In this document: piece by piece, positions 1 through 7,591 of the stretch
Layout: each line of letters begins with the position of its first letter
Numbering within the stretch: position 1 is the stretch's first letter
NCBI GenBank assembly: GCA_030706745.1
Contig: JAUZNX010000001.1
Span: forward strand, 540,822-604,821
Length of the DNA: 64,000 nt
Direction of reading: 5' to 3'
Source of the DNA: Bacteroidota bacterium
GTDB lineage: Bacteria; Bacteroidota; Ignavibacteria; Palsa-1295
Translations under genes and position numbers: made by a program
The notes under the pieces: model-generated
What the model was told of the DNA's origin: nothing
The model's database searches: none
What the model saw: the letters and a program-made list of their open reading frames with translations, nothing else

Positions 1-2
1 CC

Positions 3-920
3 ATCCCTGGATTGATGAATTGGGGCGCGAAGAATCCACTCGCCCGAACGGCCATGGAAGTGACCATCGGAATTGATCGGCGTAAGAAACTACCCGAGTA
101 TGCGAGGGAGACGTTTCATGGGTGGTGGAAGATAAGAACCCCCGCCTTAAGGCAGGGCACATTGACCACGATGCAGGGGGTGGTCGATGAAAAAATTGCG
201 CTCTTCTACACTTGCATGCTCGATCAGAATAAGCCATGGATCGGCAGGCAGTATGTCCAGATTCTAGAGAAATTCGGAATCGAGATTGCGGTGCCGGAAC
301 AAGAGTGCTGCGGCATGCCGGAGCTTGGCACTGGGAATATCGAGAAAGTAACTGGAACGGTCGATCGAAACATTGCACGGTTGTTACCATGGGTCGAGAA
401 AGGCTACAAGATCATCGCCATGAGTCCAAGCTGCTCGATGATGATGCGGCTCGAGTACGAGAATTACGCAACCGACAAGGCCGCCGCAAAGCGTGTCATG
501 GCTGCGATTTTCGATCCATGCGAATACCTGATGAAGTTACATCGAGAGAAGAAGATCGCGTTGGAATTTCCGGTGAGTGTTACTGAAAACGTGACGTACC
601 ACGTGCCGTGCCACCTTCGGGTACAGAATATCGGCTACAACTCGCGTGACCTGATGAAGCTGATTCCCGGCGTGAACGTTACGATGGTCCAGCAGTGCTC
701 AGGACATGATGGCTCATGGTCCGCGAAAAAAGAGTACTACGAGATTTCGCTCGATGTTGGTAAGAAGCTGTTCAAGGCAATCGACAAAGATAAACCGGCG
801 ACGGTTGTCAGCGATTGTTCGCTTGCCCACCTCCACATCGAGGAAGGCACGGGCGAGCATGCGCTACATCCCATCGAGATTGTCTATCGCGCAATGGGAC
901 TCGCTCCGGCCCAAGGATGA
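3..920 (+). CDS. Fe-S oxidoreductase, CCG-domain (GlpC/HdrB-like), 5' end outside the window
   Basis: This is the C-terminal part of a heterodisulfide-reductase/GlpC-type iron-sulfur protein. Two cysteine-rich (CCG-type) modules are visible. The first runs from the YTCM segment to ECCGMPELGTGN. The second runs from HVPCHLRVQN to QQCSGHDGSW and SDCSLAHLHIEEGTG. Family members of about 430 residues start with a ferredoxin-like 4Fe-4S domain. The frame is open from the first bases of the window, so that domain presumably lies upstream and the TTG/ATG codons near base 12 are unlikely to be true starts. The CSGHDG-type members known to me often sit with rubrerythrin genes, which suggests an oxidative-stress or electron-transfer role. 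That role is inference. The linker between the N-terminal part and the first module contains a short palindrome. The stop codon overlaps a heptamer repeat leading into hutI. Confidence 0.8.
   Translation: MPGLMNWGAKNPLARTAMEVTIGIDRRKKLPEYARETFHGWWKIRTPALRQGTLTTMQGVVDEKIALFYTCMLDQNKPWIGRQYVQILEKFGIEIAVPEQECCGMPELGTGNIEKVTGTVDRNIARLLPWVEKGYKIIAMSPSCSMMMRLEYENYATDKAAAKRVMAAIFDPCEYLMKLHREKKIALEFPVSVTENVTYHVPCHLRVQNIGYNSRDLMKLIPGVNVTMVQQCSGHDGSWSAKKEYYEISLDVGKKLFKAIDKDKPATVVSDCSLAHLHIEEGTGEHALHPIEIVYRAMGLAPAQG
141..157. repeat. REP-like palindrome inside coding sequence
   Basis: A near-perfect inverted repeat, CCCGCCTTAAGGCAGGG, has one internal mismatch pair. It lies in the interdomain linker of the Fe-S oxidoreductase and is read as TPALRQ. 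It looks like a small intergenic palindrome that has become part of the reading frame. Confidence 0.5.
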
Positions 921-949
921 GGGACGAAGCATGAGGGATGAAGGTTGTG
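915..949. repeat. Heptamer tandem repeat, about 5 units (GGATGAR)
   Basis: Five consecutive 7-bp units (GGATGAG, GGACGAA, GCATGAG, GGATGAA, GGTTGTG) cover the stop codon of the Fe-S oxidoreductase and end about 10 bp before the hutI start. The consensus resembles the heptamers at 1106, 54515 and 63766. Confidence 0.7.
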
Positions 950-959
950 ATTCTCGATT

Positions 960-2195
960 GTGACTCTATTTCATAATATCCGCAAGCTTTACACACCGCT
1001 CGGCCCTGCAGCCGTGCGAGGCGTGAGCATGAGAAGTATTCTCGAACTTGATGATGCCGCAATCCTTGTCCGCGATGACGGCACCATTGAAGCGGTCGGC
1101 CCCGCTTCATCATTCGACATCCATCATTCATCATTTGAATTGGTCGATTGTCGCGGACTTGTTGCTCTCCCTGGCTTCGTCGATTCTCACACACACTGCG
1201 CCTTCGCCGGTGAGCGAAGTGCTGAAGCCGCCATGCGCGCCGAAGGCCGTTCGTATCAGGAGATTGCACAAATGGGCGGCGGCATTCGATCGTCCGTCGA
1301 GCAGGTGCGAGCGGCCAGCATAGATGATATTGTCACGTATTCGAAGCCATTTGCTCAGCGTGCACTTGCGCTCGGCACGACAACGATGGAGATCAAATCT
1401 GGCTATGGGCTTTCGACCTCTGATGAACGGAAGCTGCTCGAAGCAGCAGCGCGACTTGGCAGCGAGACTTCGATGGAAGTCATCGTGACATATCTCGGTG
1501 CGCACGCCGTCCCAAAAAACAAGTCGCAGACGGAGTATGTCGAAGAGATCGTAGCTGAGCAGCTTCCAACGCTGCACGGCCTGGCGGAGTTTTGCGATGT
1601 CTTCATGGACGAAGGATATTTTACGCGTGCGGAGACAATTCGCATCTGCATACGCGCCAAAGAGCTTGGCTTGAAGATCAAGCTTCACGCGGATGAACTC
1701 GCCGAGACGAATGGCGCGAGAACAGCCGCCGAACTCGGCGCATTCAGCGCCGATCATCTTCTCAAAATAAGCGATGATGGGATTGGGGCTTTGGCATCGA
1801 GCGAGCGGACGGTCGCAACGTTGCTGCCGATCACTGCACTCAGTCTCCGCGCGCCTTACGCCCCGGCTCGCAAGTTGATCGATGCCGGATGCGCGGTCGC
1901 GATCGCAACGGACTGCAATCCGGGAAGCGCCATGAGCGAGAATATGCAGCTTGCGATATCGCTTGCCGTGTTCGGTATGCAAATGACACCAGCCGAAGCG
2001 CTCTGTGCCGCGACAATAAATGGCGCCGCCGCACTTGACCGCGCCAGTACTCACGGCTCCATCGAGCGGAATAAACTCGCGGACTTCGTGTTGTGTTATA
2101 TTCCAAGACTCGAATATCTTCCGTATCACGTTGGCGTCAGTGATGTCGTAAGCGTTGTGAAAGCAGGGAAGATCGTGTACGGAGACCGGATTTAG
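960..2195 (+). CDS. hutI: Imidazolonepropionase
   Basis: HutI hydrolyses 4-imidazolone-5-propanoate to N-formimino-L-glutamate, the third step of histidine degradation, in the cytosol. The 411-residue length is normal for this amidohydrolase family. The metal-binding HxH is in VDSHTHCAFAG, further His ligands lie in LGAHAVP and KLHADEL, and the late Asp is in IATDCNPGSAMSENM. The start is a GTG at 960, chosen because MTLFHNIRKLYTP matches the usual N-terminus. No hutU, hutH or hutG is present in the window, so the pathway would be encoded elsewhere. Near residue 50 the frame carries a heptamer repeat read as SSFDIHHSSFELVD, between the N-terminal strands and the metal site. Confidence 0.93.
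   Translation: MTLFHNIRKLYTPLGPAAVRGVSMRSILELDDAAILVRDDGTIEAVGPASSFDIHHSSFELVDCRGLVALPGFVDSHTHCAFAGERSAEAAMRAEGRSYQEIAQMGGGIRSSVEQVRAASIDDIVTYSKPFAQRALALGTTTMEIKSGYGLSTSDERKLLEAAARLGSETSMEVIVTYLGAHAVPKNKSQTEYVEEIVAEQLPTLHGLAEFCDVFMDEGYFTRAETIRICIRAKELGLKIKLHADELAETNGARTAAELGAFSADHLLKISDDGIGALASSERTVATLLPITALSLRAPYAPARKLIDAGCAVAIATDCNPGSAMSENMQLAISLAVFGMQMTPAEALCAATINGAAALDRASTHGSIERNKLADFVLCYIPRLEYLPYHVGVSDVVSVVKAGKIVYGDRI
1106..1133. repeat. Heptamer tandem repeat inside hutI
   Basis: Four 7-bp units close to TTCATCA (reverse complement TGATGAA) lie inside hutI and are translated. The reverse-strand consensus GATGAAK is the same family as the array that precedes the gene. Confidence 0.6.
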
Positions 2196-2201
2196 GAACG
2201 C

Positions 2202-2657
2202 ATGAAACAGATCGTATTACTCATCATCATCATTTTGTGGAGCGTGCTCAAGGCGCGCCGCAAAGCGCTGCGTGAAGAGAAGCGGAAGCAAGCGGCAGCC
2301 ATGGCGATTCCAACGACTGACAATGCTTACACGAGCACGAACGTCGTCCCTGACGAGCCCTACGTACCCTACGATGAAGGAGACCTCCCTCCGGAGGTCC
2401 AGCGACTTTTACAGTATTCGCGCCGTCAGCAGCCCGCCGAAAGTGAGACAATAGCGCCGGAGCAGCCGGAGGTTGTTGAGACGATCGTTCCTGAAGTCGC
2501 ACCTGTCGCCGATGCGTATACAACTTCTGCGGTGGTGCGTCCTCGCTTTGTATTCGATCGGGCCGCGATTCAGACTTTTGTCGTGACCCGTGAGGTTCTT
2601 GGCCCTCCTCGCTCGAAAAAGCCATTTTCCAGTCGATTCCGCGGCCGCTCCTATTAA
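2202..2657 (+). CDS. Small single-pass membrane protein of unknown function
   Basis: This is a 151-residue protein I do not recognise. Residues 3-17 form a hydrophobic helix (IVLLIIIILWSVL), followed by a very basic stretch (KARRKALREEKRKQ). That pattern predicts one membrane anchor with the rest in the cytoplasm. The middle is rich in Pro, Glu and Thr and probably disordered. The C-terminus (AAIQTFVVTREVLGPPRSK) resembles a short tail motif seen in many small Bacteroidota/Chlorobi membrane proteins. That match is from memory. The ATG lies 4 bp after the hutI stop, so it is likely cotranscribed with hutI. A small inverted repeat (GACCTCC, 4-nt loop, GGAGGTC) lies inside it near 2383. Confidence 0.65.
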   Translation: MKQIVLLIIIILWSVLKARRKALREEKRKQAAAMAIPTTDNAYTSTNVVPDEPYVPYDEGDLPPEVQRLLQYSRRQQPAESETIAPEQPEVVETIVPEVAPVADAYTTSAVVRPRFVFDRAAIQTFVVTREVLGPPRSKKPFSSRFRGRSY

Positions 2658-2705
2658 CGGCACTTCATTCGCGCCGTTCGGCCCGGCTTTTGGATAGGAC
2701 AATGC

Positions 2706-3890
2706 ATGACTAATCTATTCCGAGATATTATTCGTGGGCTTGCGACGCGCAAGGATCCCGCGGACGTTCTTGGATATATCGCCGAGCAATCGGCTATACT
2801 GACCGGTGCCTCTGGCGCGTACATCGAGCGCCTCGAGGATAACGAAACCGTTGCCCTAGCAGCCTATGGCGAGGGGCTTCCACCGGCGGGGACCCGCGGG
2901 CCGTATGAAGGATCGATCATTCAACGCGTAATTGAACTCGGCGAGCCAATTACTGTTGCCGATGTCCGTTCGGAAAGCCGGTCGATTTTACAGTCGATTG
3001 GGTACCATGCGCCGGCAGCGGTATTGCCCCTTGTTGCCGAAGAGCGGAAAATTGGCGCGCTCATTGTGATTCGAGCCAAACCATTTGAGGCCAGTGAGAT
3101 AGTCAGCATGCAGACGCTTGCCGAGGCGGCTGCGATTGGCGTGAATCGGATTATTTTGCTGCAGGAATCGGAGCGGCAGCGGGTAGAACTCGAACGCTCC
3201 GTTCACATTCGCGATCAAATGGTCCGCCTCCTCGCGCACGATCTCCGCAATCCGCTGAACACCGTTTCGATTGTACTCGAAGCCATTGCCGATCAAAAGC
3301 TTCCGGTTCAGCAGCGGGATGAGCTGCTCGGAATGGCGATGGATTCGGTCAATCGCATGAGCCGAATGCTTCGCGATTTGTTGGATACCGCCATCGTCGA
3401 ACGGACGGGAGAGTTGCCACTCAGTCCAGTGCCGCAGGAAGCCAAAGAACTTACTCAGCAAGCCTGCGAAGCGGCGATGCTCCACACCAAATCGAAAGGG
3501 GTGGACATTGTATGCGACCTCGAGGGCAGCACCATTATCCATGCGGACCGCGATCGGCTTATGCAGGTGCTTACGAACCTGATCGATAATGCGATCAAGT
3601 TTACCCCGGAGGGCGGAAAGGTCAGGGTCAGAACCCAAGTTGTCGAAGGTGATGTCCGATTCACGGTCGAGGACACGGGCCCCGGTATTCCTGATGAATA
3701 TCAAGACAAAATCTTCGAACAATACTGGCAGGCACCCGAAACGGCGCATTTGGGAACGGGGCTCGGGCTCGCCATTGCCAAGCAGATTGTCAAGCAGCAC
3801 GGCGGGAAGATCTGGGTCGAGCGGAACGACGGTCAGGGTTCGACGTTCGCATTTACGATTCCTGCACATACGAAGCCAGAGTTGGCTTAA
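2706..3890 (+). CDS. GAF-domain sensor histidine kinase
   Basis: A 394-residue cytosolic two-component kinase with no membrane segment. A GAF domain covers roughly residues 10-150 and would bind a small ligand or chromophore. The HisKA dimerisation helix has the phospho-acceptor His178 in LLAHDLRNPLN. The ATPase domain shows an N-box (NLIDNAIKFTPEGG), G1 (VEDTGPGIPDE) and G2 (GTGLGLAIAKQIVKQHGG). It therefore autophosphorylates and passes phosphate to a response regulator, but no partner regulator is adjacent. It is an orphan kinase in this window. It lies between a small membrane protein and rodA on the same strand with short gaps. The signal sensed is unknown. Confidence 0.9.
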   Translation: MTNLFRDIIRGLATRKDPADVLGYIAEQSAILTGASGAYIERLEDNETVALAAYGEGLPPAGTRGPYEGSIIQRVIELGEPITVADVRSESRSILQSIGYHAPAAVLPLVAEERKIGALIVIRAKPFEASEIVSMQTLAEAAAIGVNRIILLQESERQRVELERSVHIRDQMVRLLAHDLRNPLNTVSIVLEAIADQKLPVQQRDELLGMAMDSVNRMSRMLRDLLDTAIVERTGELPLSPVPQEAKELTQQACEAAMLHTKSKGVDIVCDLEGSTIIHADRDRLMQVLTNLIDNAIKFTPEGGKVRVRTQVVEGDVRFTVEDTGPGIPDEYQDKIFEQYWQAPETAHLGTGLGLAIAKQIVKQHGGKIWVERNDGQGSTFAFTIPAHTKPELA

Positions 3891-3950
3891 TGGTGTTCTC
3901 GGTTACCGAACACGTTCGCACCCGATTTTTGCAACTCCGACCTGAACGCA

Positions 3951-5201
3951 ATGCCAGCCGATCGCAAACAGATCGAATTTCCCGAGATGCTCGAGCGGAA
4001 GAACTTCGATATCACGACGTTCTTCTCCGTTTTGCTGCTGGTTACGGCTGGATTTCTCGCGATTTACAGCGCGACATACGCCGCCAACATGAACAACCGC
4101 TTCGGCTCGCAGCTGCTCTTTGCGGCGGGCGGTATCGGCGGGATGATCGTGATGGCGATGCTGCCGGTCCGATGGTTTCAAGCGGTCGCCTATCCGCTCT
4201 ACGGGATCAGTCTTGCGCTGCTCGTTTTTGTTGCGTTCAAAGGTAAGCTTGTCTATGGACATCGAAGCTGGATCGCGATCGGTGGATTTCAATTCCAGCC
4301 GTCGGAGATTGCGAAGCTCGCGACCATCTTCACCATCGGTGCCTTCCTGAACAAAGGACGCGATCTCTCCAATGTTAAAAATCTGCTGACCGTCTGCGGA
4401 TTGGTCATCCTTCCTGTCGCGCTGATCTTAAAAGAACCGGATCCCGGCACCGCCGTAATTTTTGCCGGACTGCTCGTCGTGATCTTGCTTTGGTCGGGCA
4501 TCGATCTCTTCCTGCTGGCGGCGGTGGTTATTCCCGCGCTCGTCGCTGTGCTCTCTCTCTTCGGACAAACGCCGACCGTCATTGCTGTGCTCGCGGGTGG
4601 ACTTGTGCTATTTTTTGTCTTCCGGCGCAACCTTGTGCTTACGGTGCTGGCCTTCGGCATTGTGATTGCCATCGCATTTTCGACGAATTTTATTTACGAG
4701 CATTTGCACCAGTACCAGCGCAATCGCGTGCAGGTGCTGCTCGATCCCGAACTCGATCCGCTCGGCGCGGGATACAACGTGATCCAAACGCGCATGGCCA
4801 TCGGCTCCGGCGGACTCACCGGCAAAGGCTATCTGCGCGGCACGCAGACGCAACTCCGATACGTGCCGAAACAGTGGACCGACTTCATCATCAGCGTCCC
4901 AGCGGAAGAATTCGGATTCGTCGGCGCGGTCGTGATTCTCTTGCTCTATCTCTTCGTAATCTTCCGGGGCGTCGCGATCGCCTCCTCAGTGCGCAGTATA
5001 TTTTCGAGCGTGGTCGCGATCGGCATTGCCGGCATCTGGTTCTTGCACGTGACGGTGAACATCGGCATGGCGCTCGGACTCATGCCCGTCATCGGTATTC
5101 CGCTGCCGTTCATGTCCTACGGTGGCTCCGCGTTGCTGACCAATCTCCTCATGGCCGGCATCCTGATGAATTTGTATCGTAACCGGAAGGTGCTGTTTTA
5201 G
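3951..5201 (+). CDS. rodA: Rod-shape SEDS peptidoglycan polymerase RodA
   Basis: RodA is a membrane glycosyltransferase that polymerises lipid II during cell elongation with a partner class B PBP. The 416-residue protein has about ten hydrophobic segments. It carries the SEDS signatures QTRMAIGSGGLTGKGYLRGT, VPAEEFGFVGAV and the C-terminal IGIPLPFMSYGGSALLTNL. RodA is favoured over FtsW because of the LPFMSYGGSAL/LLMAGILMN ending and because no division genes are nearby. The usual partners (mreB, mreC, pbp2) would be expected upstream but are absent; a histidine kinase and hutI occupy that position, so the elongasome cluster is split or rearranged here. Confidence 0.9.
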   Translation: MPADRKQIEFPEMLERKNFDITTFFSVLLLVTAGFLAIYSATYAANMNNRFGSQLLFAAGGIGGMIVMAMLPVRWFQAVAYPLYGISLALLVFVAFKGKLVYGHRSWIAIGGFQFQPSEIAKLATIFTIGAFLNKGRDLSNVKNLLTVCGLVILPVALILKEPDPGTAVIFAGLLVVILLWSGIDLFLLAAVVIPALVAVLSLFGQTPTVIAVLAGGLVLFFVFRRNLVLTVLAFGIVIAIAFSTNFIYEHLHQYQRNRVQVLLDPELDPLGAGYNVIQTRMAIGSGGLTGKGYLRGTQTQLRYVPKQWTDFIISVPAEEFGFVGAVVILLLYLFVIFRGVAIASSVRSIFSSVVAIGIAGIWFLHVTVNIGMALGLMPVIGIPLPFMSYGGSALLTNLLMAGILMNLYRNRKVLF

Positions 5202-5243
5202 CAGGGACAACGGGCTAACAGTGAGGGCCGAAGTGCGCATCAC

Positions 5244-5582
5244 TCAGCGGATATAGAAGATACCATCACGAAGATTATTATGCTCATCGAGCGATCGCAG
5301 AATTCTTCGCAACATTTCACCAATCGGCAATTGCGGACAGGTCAAGATACCAAAGTGGTGATATCCTTCTTCCATATACTACTTGCAATGTAGTCTCGTA
5401 AAATCACCGCGATTGAACGTAACGAACGCTCGCTCTAATCGGACCGCCAAGGCCAATTGATCGGGATCGTCGGCTCCCGATGTTCCAACCTCCTGAATGC
5501 GAATGGCATCGATTCCTCTCGCACGCAATGCTTTGGCGAGATCGCCTTGGATATCCTCATCGAGCAACAGCCGGTGGCTCAC
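5244..5582 (-). pseudogene. DUF5615-family PIN-like toxin interrupted by an in-frame amber codon
   Basis: From 5582 the frame encodes a typical start of a DUF5615 (Mut7-C-like PIN) protein: LLLDEDI, then AFVTFNRGDFTRLH. A TAG follows at 5381-5379 after codon 67. Reading past it in the same frame continues the family pattern (EEGYHHFGILTCPQLPIGEM) to a TGA at 5246-5244. That gives 112 codons, the usual family length. So a single nonsense codon, with no frameshift, splits an otherwise intact gene. The ATG overlaps the upstream DUF433 gene by 4 bp, so the pair is a toxin-antitoxin-like operon. It is either a disarmed toxin, a sequencing error, or amber read-through. The truncated form lacks the C-terminal third. 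Confidence 0.75.
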
Positions 5583-5881
5583 GACGGCCGTTTCGCGGCT
5601 CGTGCCATCGCGTCCCAGCGATCGACATCATTATTCTCAGCGATGTTAGCATCGATCTCTGACTTGTGATCGAAGTAATACGAAAGTGCCGAAAACACAA
5701 GACCAAAATTGAGATACGGCAGCGCGATCAGAATTTCATCGACCGACATGCCCATATTGAAATACGTTGCAATACTCCGCACCGGCGTGCGCGTACCCTC
5801 GACGATTGGCACGCCGCTCAGAATGCGCGCGTCCGACGTAATGTGCGGATAACCAACTGCCTGCTGTGTAACCATCTGCAT
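5579..5881 (-). CDS. DUF433 antitoxin-like protein
   Basis: A 100-residue protein of the DUF433 family, whose members are small helix-turn-helix-like proteins paired with DUF5615 PIN-like toxins. Family features seen are the N-terminal VGYPHITSDARILSGVPIVEGTRTPV and the helical GMSVDEILIALPYLNFGLVFSALSYYFDH. The stop overlaps the downstream toxin start (ATGA at 5582-5579), indicating translational coupling. As the presumed antitoxin it may autoregulate the operon, which is inference. A 45-bp repeat shared with the neighbouring VapBC operon lies 8 bp upstream of its start. With its toxin interrupted, the gene may be a relic or may neutralise a related toxin encoded elsewhere. Confidence 0.8.
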   Translation of the reverse strand: MQMVTQQAVGYPHITSDARILSGVPIVEGTRTPVRSIATYFNMGMSVDEILIALPYLNFGLVFSALSYYFDHKSEIDANIAENNDVDRWDAMARAAKRPS

Positions 5882-5888
5882 ATTCTCA

Positions 5889-5933
5889 CAACCGGCCCCG
5901 CGAGCATTCTGTGCCCAAAGCCGCCACCGGCCC
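5889..5933. repeat. GC-rich repeat upstream of DUF433 gene (copy A)
   Basis: A roughly 45-bp sequence begins CAACCGGCCCCGCG, contains TTCTGTGCCCA, and ends in CCGGCCC. It recurs at 6602-6645 in the same orientation upstream of the VapBC operon, with a 2-bp indel and few mismatches. It contains GGCC-rich inverted segments. Confidence 0.6.
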
Positions 5934-5969
5934 TAAACAAGGGTCATCAGCGCATGGCAAGCAACAGGG

Positions 5970-6356
5970 TTATGACCAGCGGATTACAGCAAGCCTTTCG
6001 ACCTCCCCGAAATGCTTATCATTCGTAACGAGCGGCAAGCGGTGCCGAATTGCTGTTGCGGCGATCCACATATCGTTCTCCGGAATTGGTTTGCCCTTGC
6101 TCCGAAGTGTTGCTTTGATTTGACCGTACATCTCTGCTACCTCCAGATCACTGCTAACGAGCGAAACCAAATCGAGAAACGTGAGAAGCCTCCGACGATT
6201 CTCAGTGACCCGCGCCGATTTATGAACGCCAAAGAATAGCTCACCGACGACGGTCATCGGCACCAGAATTTCATCGAAGCCAAGCCGAGGGAGATCAAGC
6301 TTGCCATTCAGGATTTGAACGACTGCGTTCGAATCCAGTAAGGCCTTACCATTCAT
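5970..6356 (-). CDS. VapC-type PIN-domain toxin
   Basis: A PIN-domain ribonuclease of 128 residues when started at the ATG at 6356 (MNGKALLDSNAVVQIL). The longer frame to 6416 has an atypical basic N-terminus and would sit deep inside the antitoxin gene. The acidic catalytic set is present: Asp in LLDSNAV, Glu in VVGELFFG, Asp in ENDMWIAATAI and Asp in VTNDKHF. VapC toxins cleave tRNA or rRNA. The gene overlaps the 3' end of the antitoxin gene by 11 bp, so the two are translationally coupled. All key residues are intact, unlike the neighbouring DUF5615 toxin. Confidence 0.85.
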   Translation of the reverse strand: MNGKALLDSNAVVQILNGKLDLPRLGFDEILVPMTVVGELFFGVHKSARVTENRRRLLTFLDLVSLVSSDLEVAEMYGQIKATLRSKGKPIPENDMWIAATAIRHRLPLVTNDKHFGEVERLAVIRWS

Positions 6357-6576
6357 CGAGATCGATATTTTCGCAACCGGCTTCGATTGCCGAAATGATT
6401 TCTTTAGCATCTTCATCCGGGAGCGTACCGGTAAGGTGCTGAATCTCTGACCAGGGTGTGCCTTTCGGAGTCTCCGATCTCATTGCCCGAGCGCTCGCAA
6501 GTAGCCGCAATTGCTCAGCCGCGCTGAGCTTGTCGATCTCCTCGTAAAGCTGATGTTGAATTTCGGATTGTGACAT
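6346..6576 (-). CDS. VapB-type antitoxin
   Basis: A 76-residue protein from the ATG at 6576 (MSQSEIQHQLYEEIDKL); an upstream in-frame start at 6594 is possible. The N-terminal half is a helical LSAAEQLRLLASARA segment. The C-terminal half (GTLPDEDAKEIISAIEAGCE) ends in the DLDEW tail typical of VapB-like antitoxins of this class, and this tail would wrap the toxin. It immediately precedes and overlaps the PIN toxin. Autoregulation through the upstream GC-rich repeat is plausible but not shown. Confidence 0.75.
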   Translation of the reverse strand: MSQSEIQHQLYEEIDKLSAAEQLRLLASARAMRSETPKGTPWSEIQHLTGTLPDEDAKEIISAIEAGCENIDLDEW

Positions 6577-6601
6577 AACAATACTACCTCCCAACTCTTA
6601 G

Positions 6602-6645
6602 CAACCGCCCCCGCGCGCGTTCTGTGCCCAGCCGCCGCCGGGCCC
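6602..6645. repeat. GC-rich repeat upstream of VapBC (copy B)
   Basis: The second copy of the repeat at 5889-5933, starting CAACCGCCCCCGCG and containing TTCTGTGCCCA and CGCCGGGCCC. It lies about 25 bp upstream of the antitoxin start, like the other copy. It is followed by about 190 bp without a gene. Confidence 0.6.
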
Positions 6646-6838
6646 GTGCTGCCAAAGGTGTGGAGCATGCTTCAGCTTGCGCGGATTAGCGAAGCAACGA
6701 TGCAGTCGCACACCGGCCGCTCAGGTCGCGTGTGGGAGTGGTTGCTCGCGGACCCACTTGGGCGCGGCAGCGACAATGTGGCGAAGGCACGAAGTACCCG
6801 CACAGCCCAGGGTGGAGCACCAGCGACTTCAGATGATA
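6646..6838. other. Gene-free spacer with a fragment of a dispersed repeat
   Basis: No convincing gene is visible. Positions 6784-6822 (CGAAGTACCCGCACAGCCCAGGGTGG and flanks) match the outer arm of the nested inverted repeat at 61118-61332, so this is a degraded copy of that element. The spacer separates the VapBC operon from the 3' end of the restriction-modification operon. Confidence 0.5.
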
Positions 6839-7558
6839 TTACATCCAACTTGGTTTGTTGCCTGCAATGATCTTCGAACCTGTCTTACAGATGGATAAGA
6901 ATGGGCATTCGCGACAAAGGGGCTGCCAGGGGTTTGGCCGACAAATCTGCATCGAGAAATCAAGAAACGCTAATGTGAACCGTCTCGCGTCTTTGGGCGG
7001 AAGAATCATCGCGAAGAAATCCGCAGCTTCATCCACCGTTACTTTTTGTCCGATTAATCTACTTGCAGCGCGCTGAACATTCGAATCCGCAATCGCCACT
7101 GCTTGATTTGCATGAAGACATAAGAAGGCAGATGCAGCGTAGCGACCAACACCAGGAAGGGAAAGCAAAACGTCAAAATCTTGGGGCACATCCGCCGAGT
7201 GTTCATCGACTAGTATCCTCGCCATCTCAACGAGTGTATTCGCACGAGAGTAAATGCCCAGCGGCCTTATGATTTCGAGAACTTGTTCTGGAGTAGATTT
7301 TGCGAGCGATTGAACGGAAGGAAATCTTGTCACAAAGGCTTCGTAGACGCGATGAGCCGCTTTTGCCGTCGTGCGCTGCAACAGCACTTCGGCTATTAGG
7401 CCATGGAATTTATTGTTCGCGTCGCGCCACTTAAATGACTGGTAAAACTCTTGGCCCCAAGCAAGTAGATTTCGGCGAATACTATACCTCCTCCTTATCT
7501 GTCTCGCGACCTTGAAAAGAAGATCGGTTCTTTTTTGTTTTGCTGTGATTGCCGCCAA
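6839..7558 (-). CDS. HhH-GPD DNA glycosylase with Fe-S loop, MIG-like T/G mismatch repair enzyme
   Basis: A 239-residue endonuclease III/MutY superfamily protein read from a TTG start at 7558. Glu57 lies in AEVLLQRTTA, as in MutY and MIG-type thymine glycosylases. The helix-hairpin-helix is LLSLPGVGRYAASAF, with Tyr140 where Nth has its catalytic Lys. The catalytic Asp158 is in AIADSNV. Cysteines 206, 215, 218 and 224 (C-X8-C-X2-C-X5-C) would hold a 4Fe-4S cluster. Tyr in place of Lys and the EVLLQRTT motif point to the MIG/Pdg class, which removes T from T:G pairs produced by 5-methylcytosine deamination. Its position as the third gene after a C5 methyltransferase and a restriction enzyme fits a Vsr-like guarding role. 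A MutY-like function is the main alternative, but the chain lacks MutY's C-terminal 8-oxoG domain. Confidence 0.8.
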   Translation of the reverse strand: MAAITAKQKRTDLLFKVARQIRRRYSIRRNLLAWGQEFYQSFKWRDANNKFHGLIAEVLLQRTTAKAAHRVYEAFVTRFPSVQSLAKSTPEQVLEIIRPLGIYSRANTLVEMARILVDEHSADVPQDFDVLLSLPGVGRYAASAFLCLHANQAVAIADSNVQRAASRLIGQKVTVDEAADFFAMILPPKDARRFTLAFLDFSMQICRPNPWQPLCRECPFLSICKTGSKIIAGNKPSWM

Positions 7559-7591
7559 TGTGATTAACAGTCAATATCCACATACTCACAA

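Noticed and set aside
1131..2129. 332-codon open frame antisense to hutI
   Set aside because: Fully overlaps a gene with intact family motifs; the translation is Arg/Cys-rich and resembles no family. A GC-bias shadow.
4490..5182. 230-codon plus-strand frame within rodA
   Set aside because: Out of frame with RodA, whose transmembrane pattern and SEDS motifs are complete; the alternative product is Arg/His-rich with no domain.
6646..6870. 74-codon plus-strand open frame downstream of VapBC
   Set aside because: Lies over a dispersed repeat fragment, has no recognisable domain or ribosome site, and runs into the glycosylase gene.
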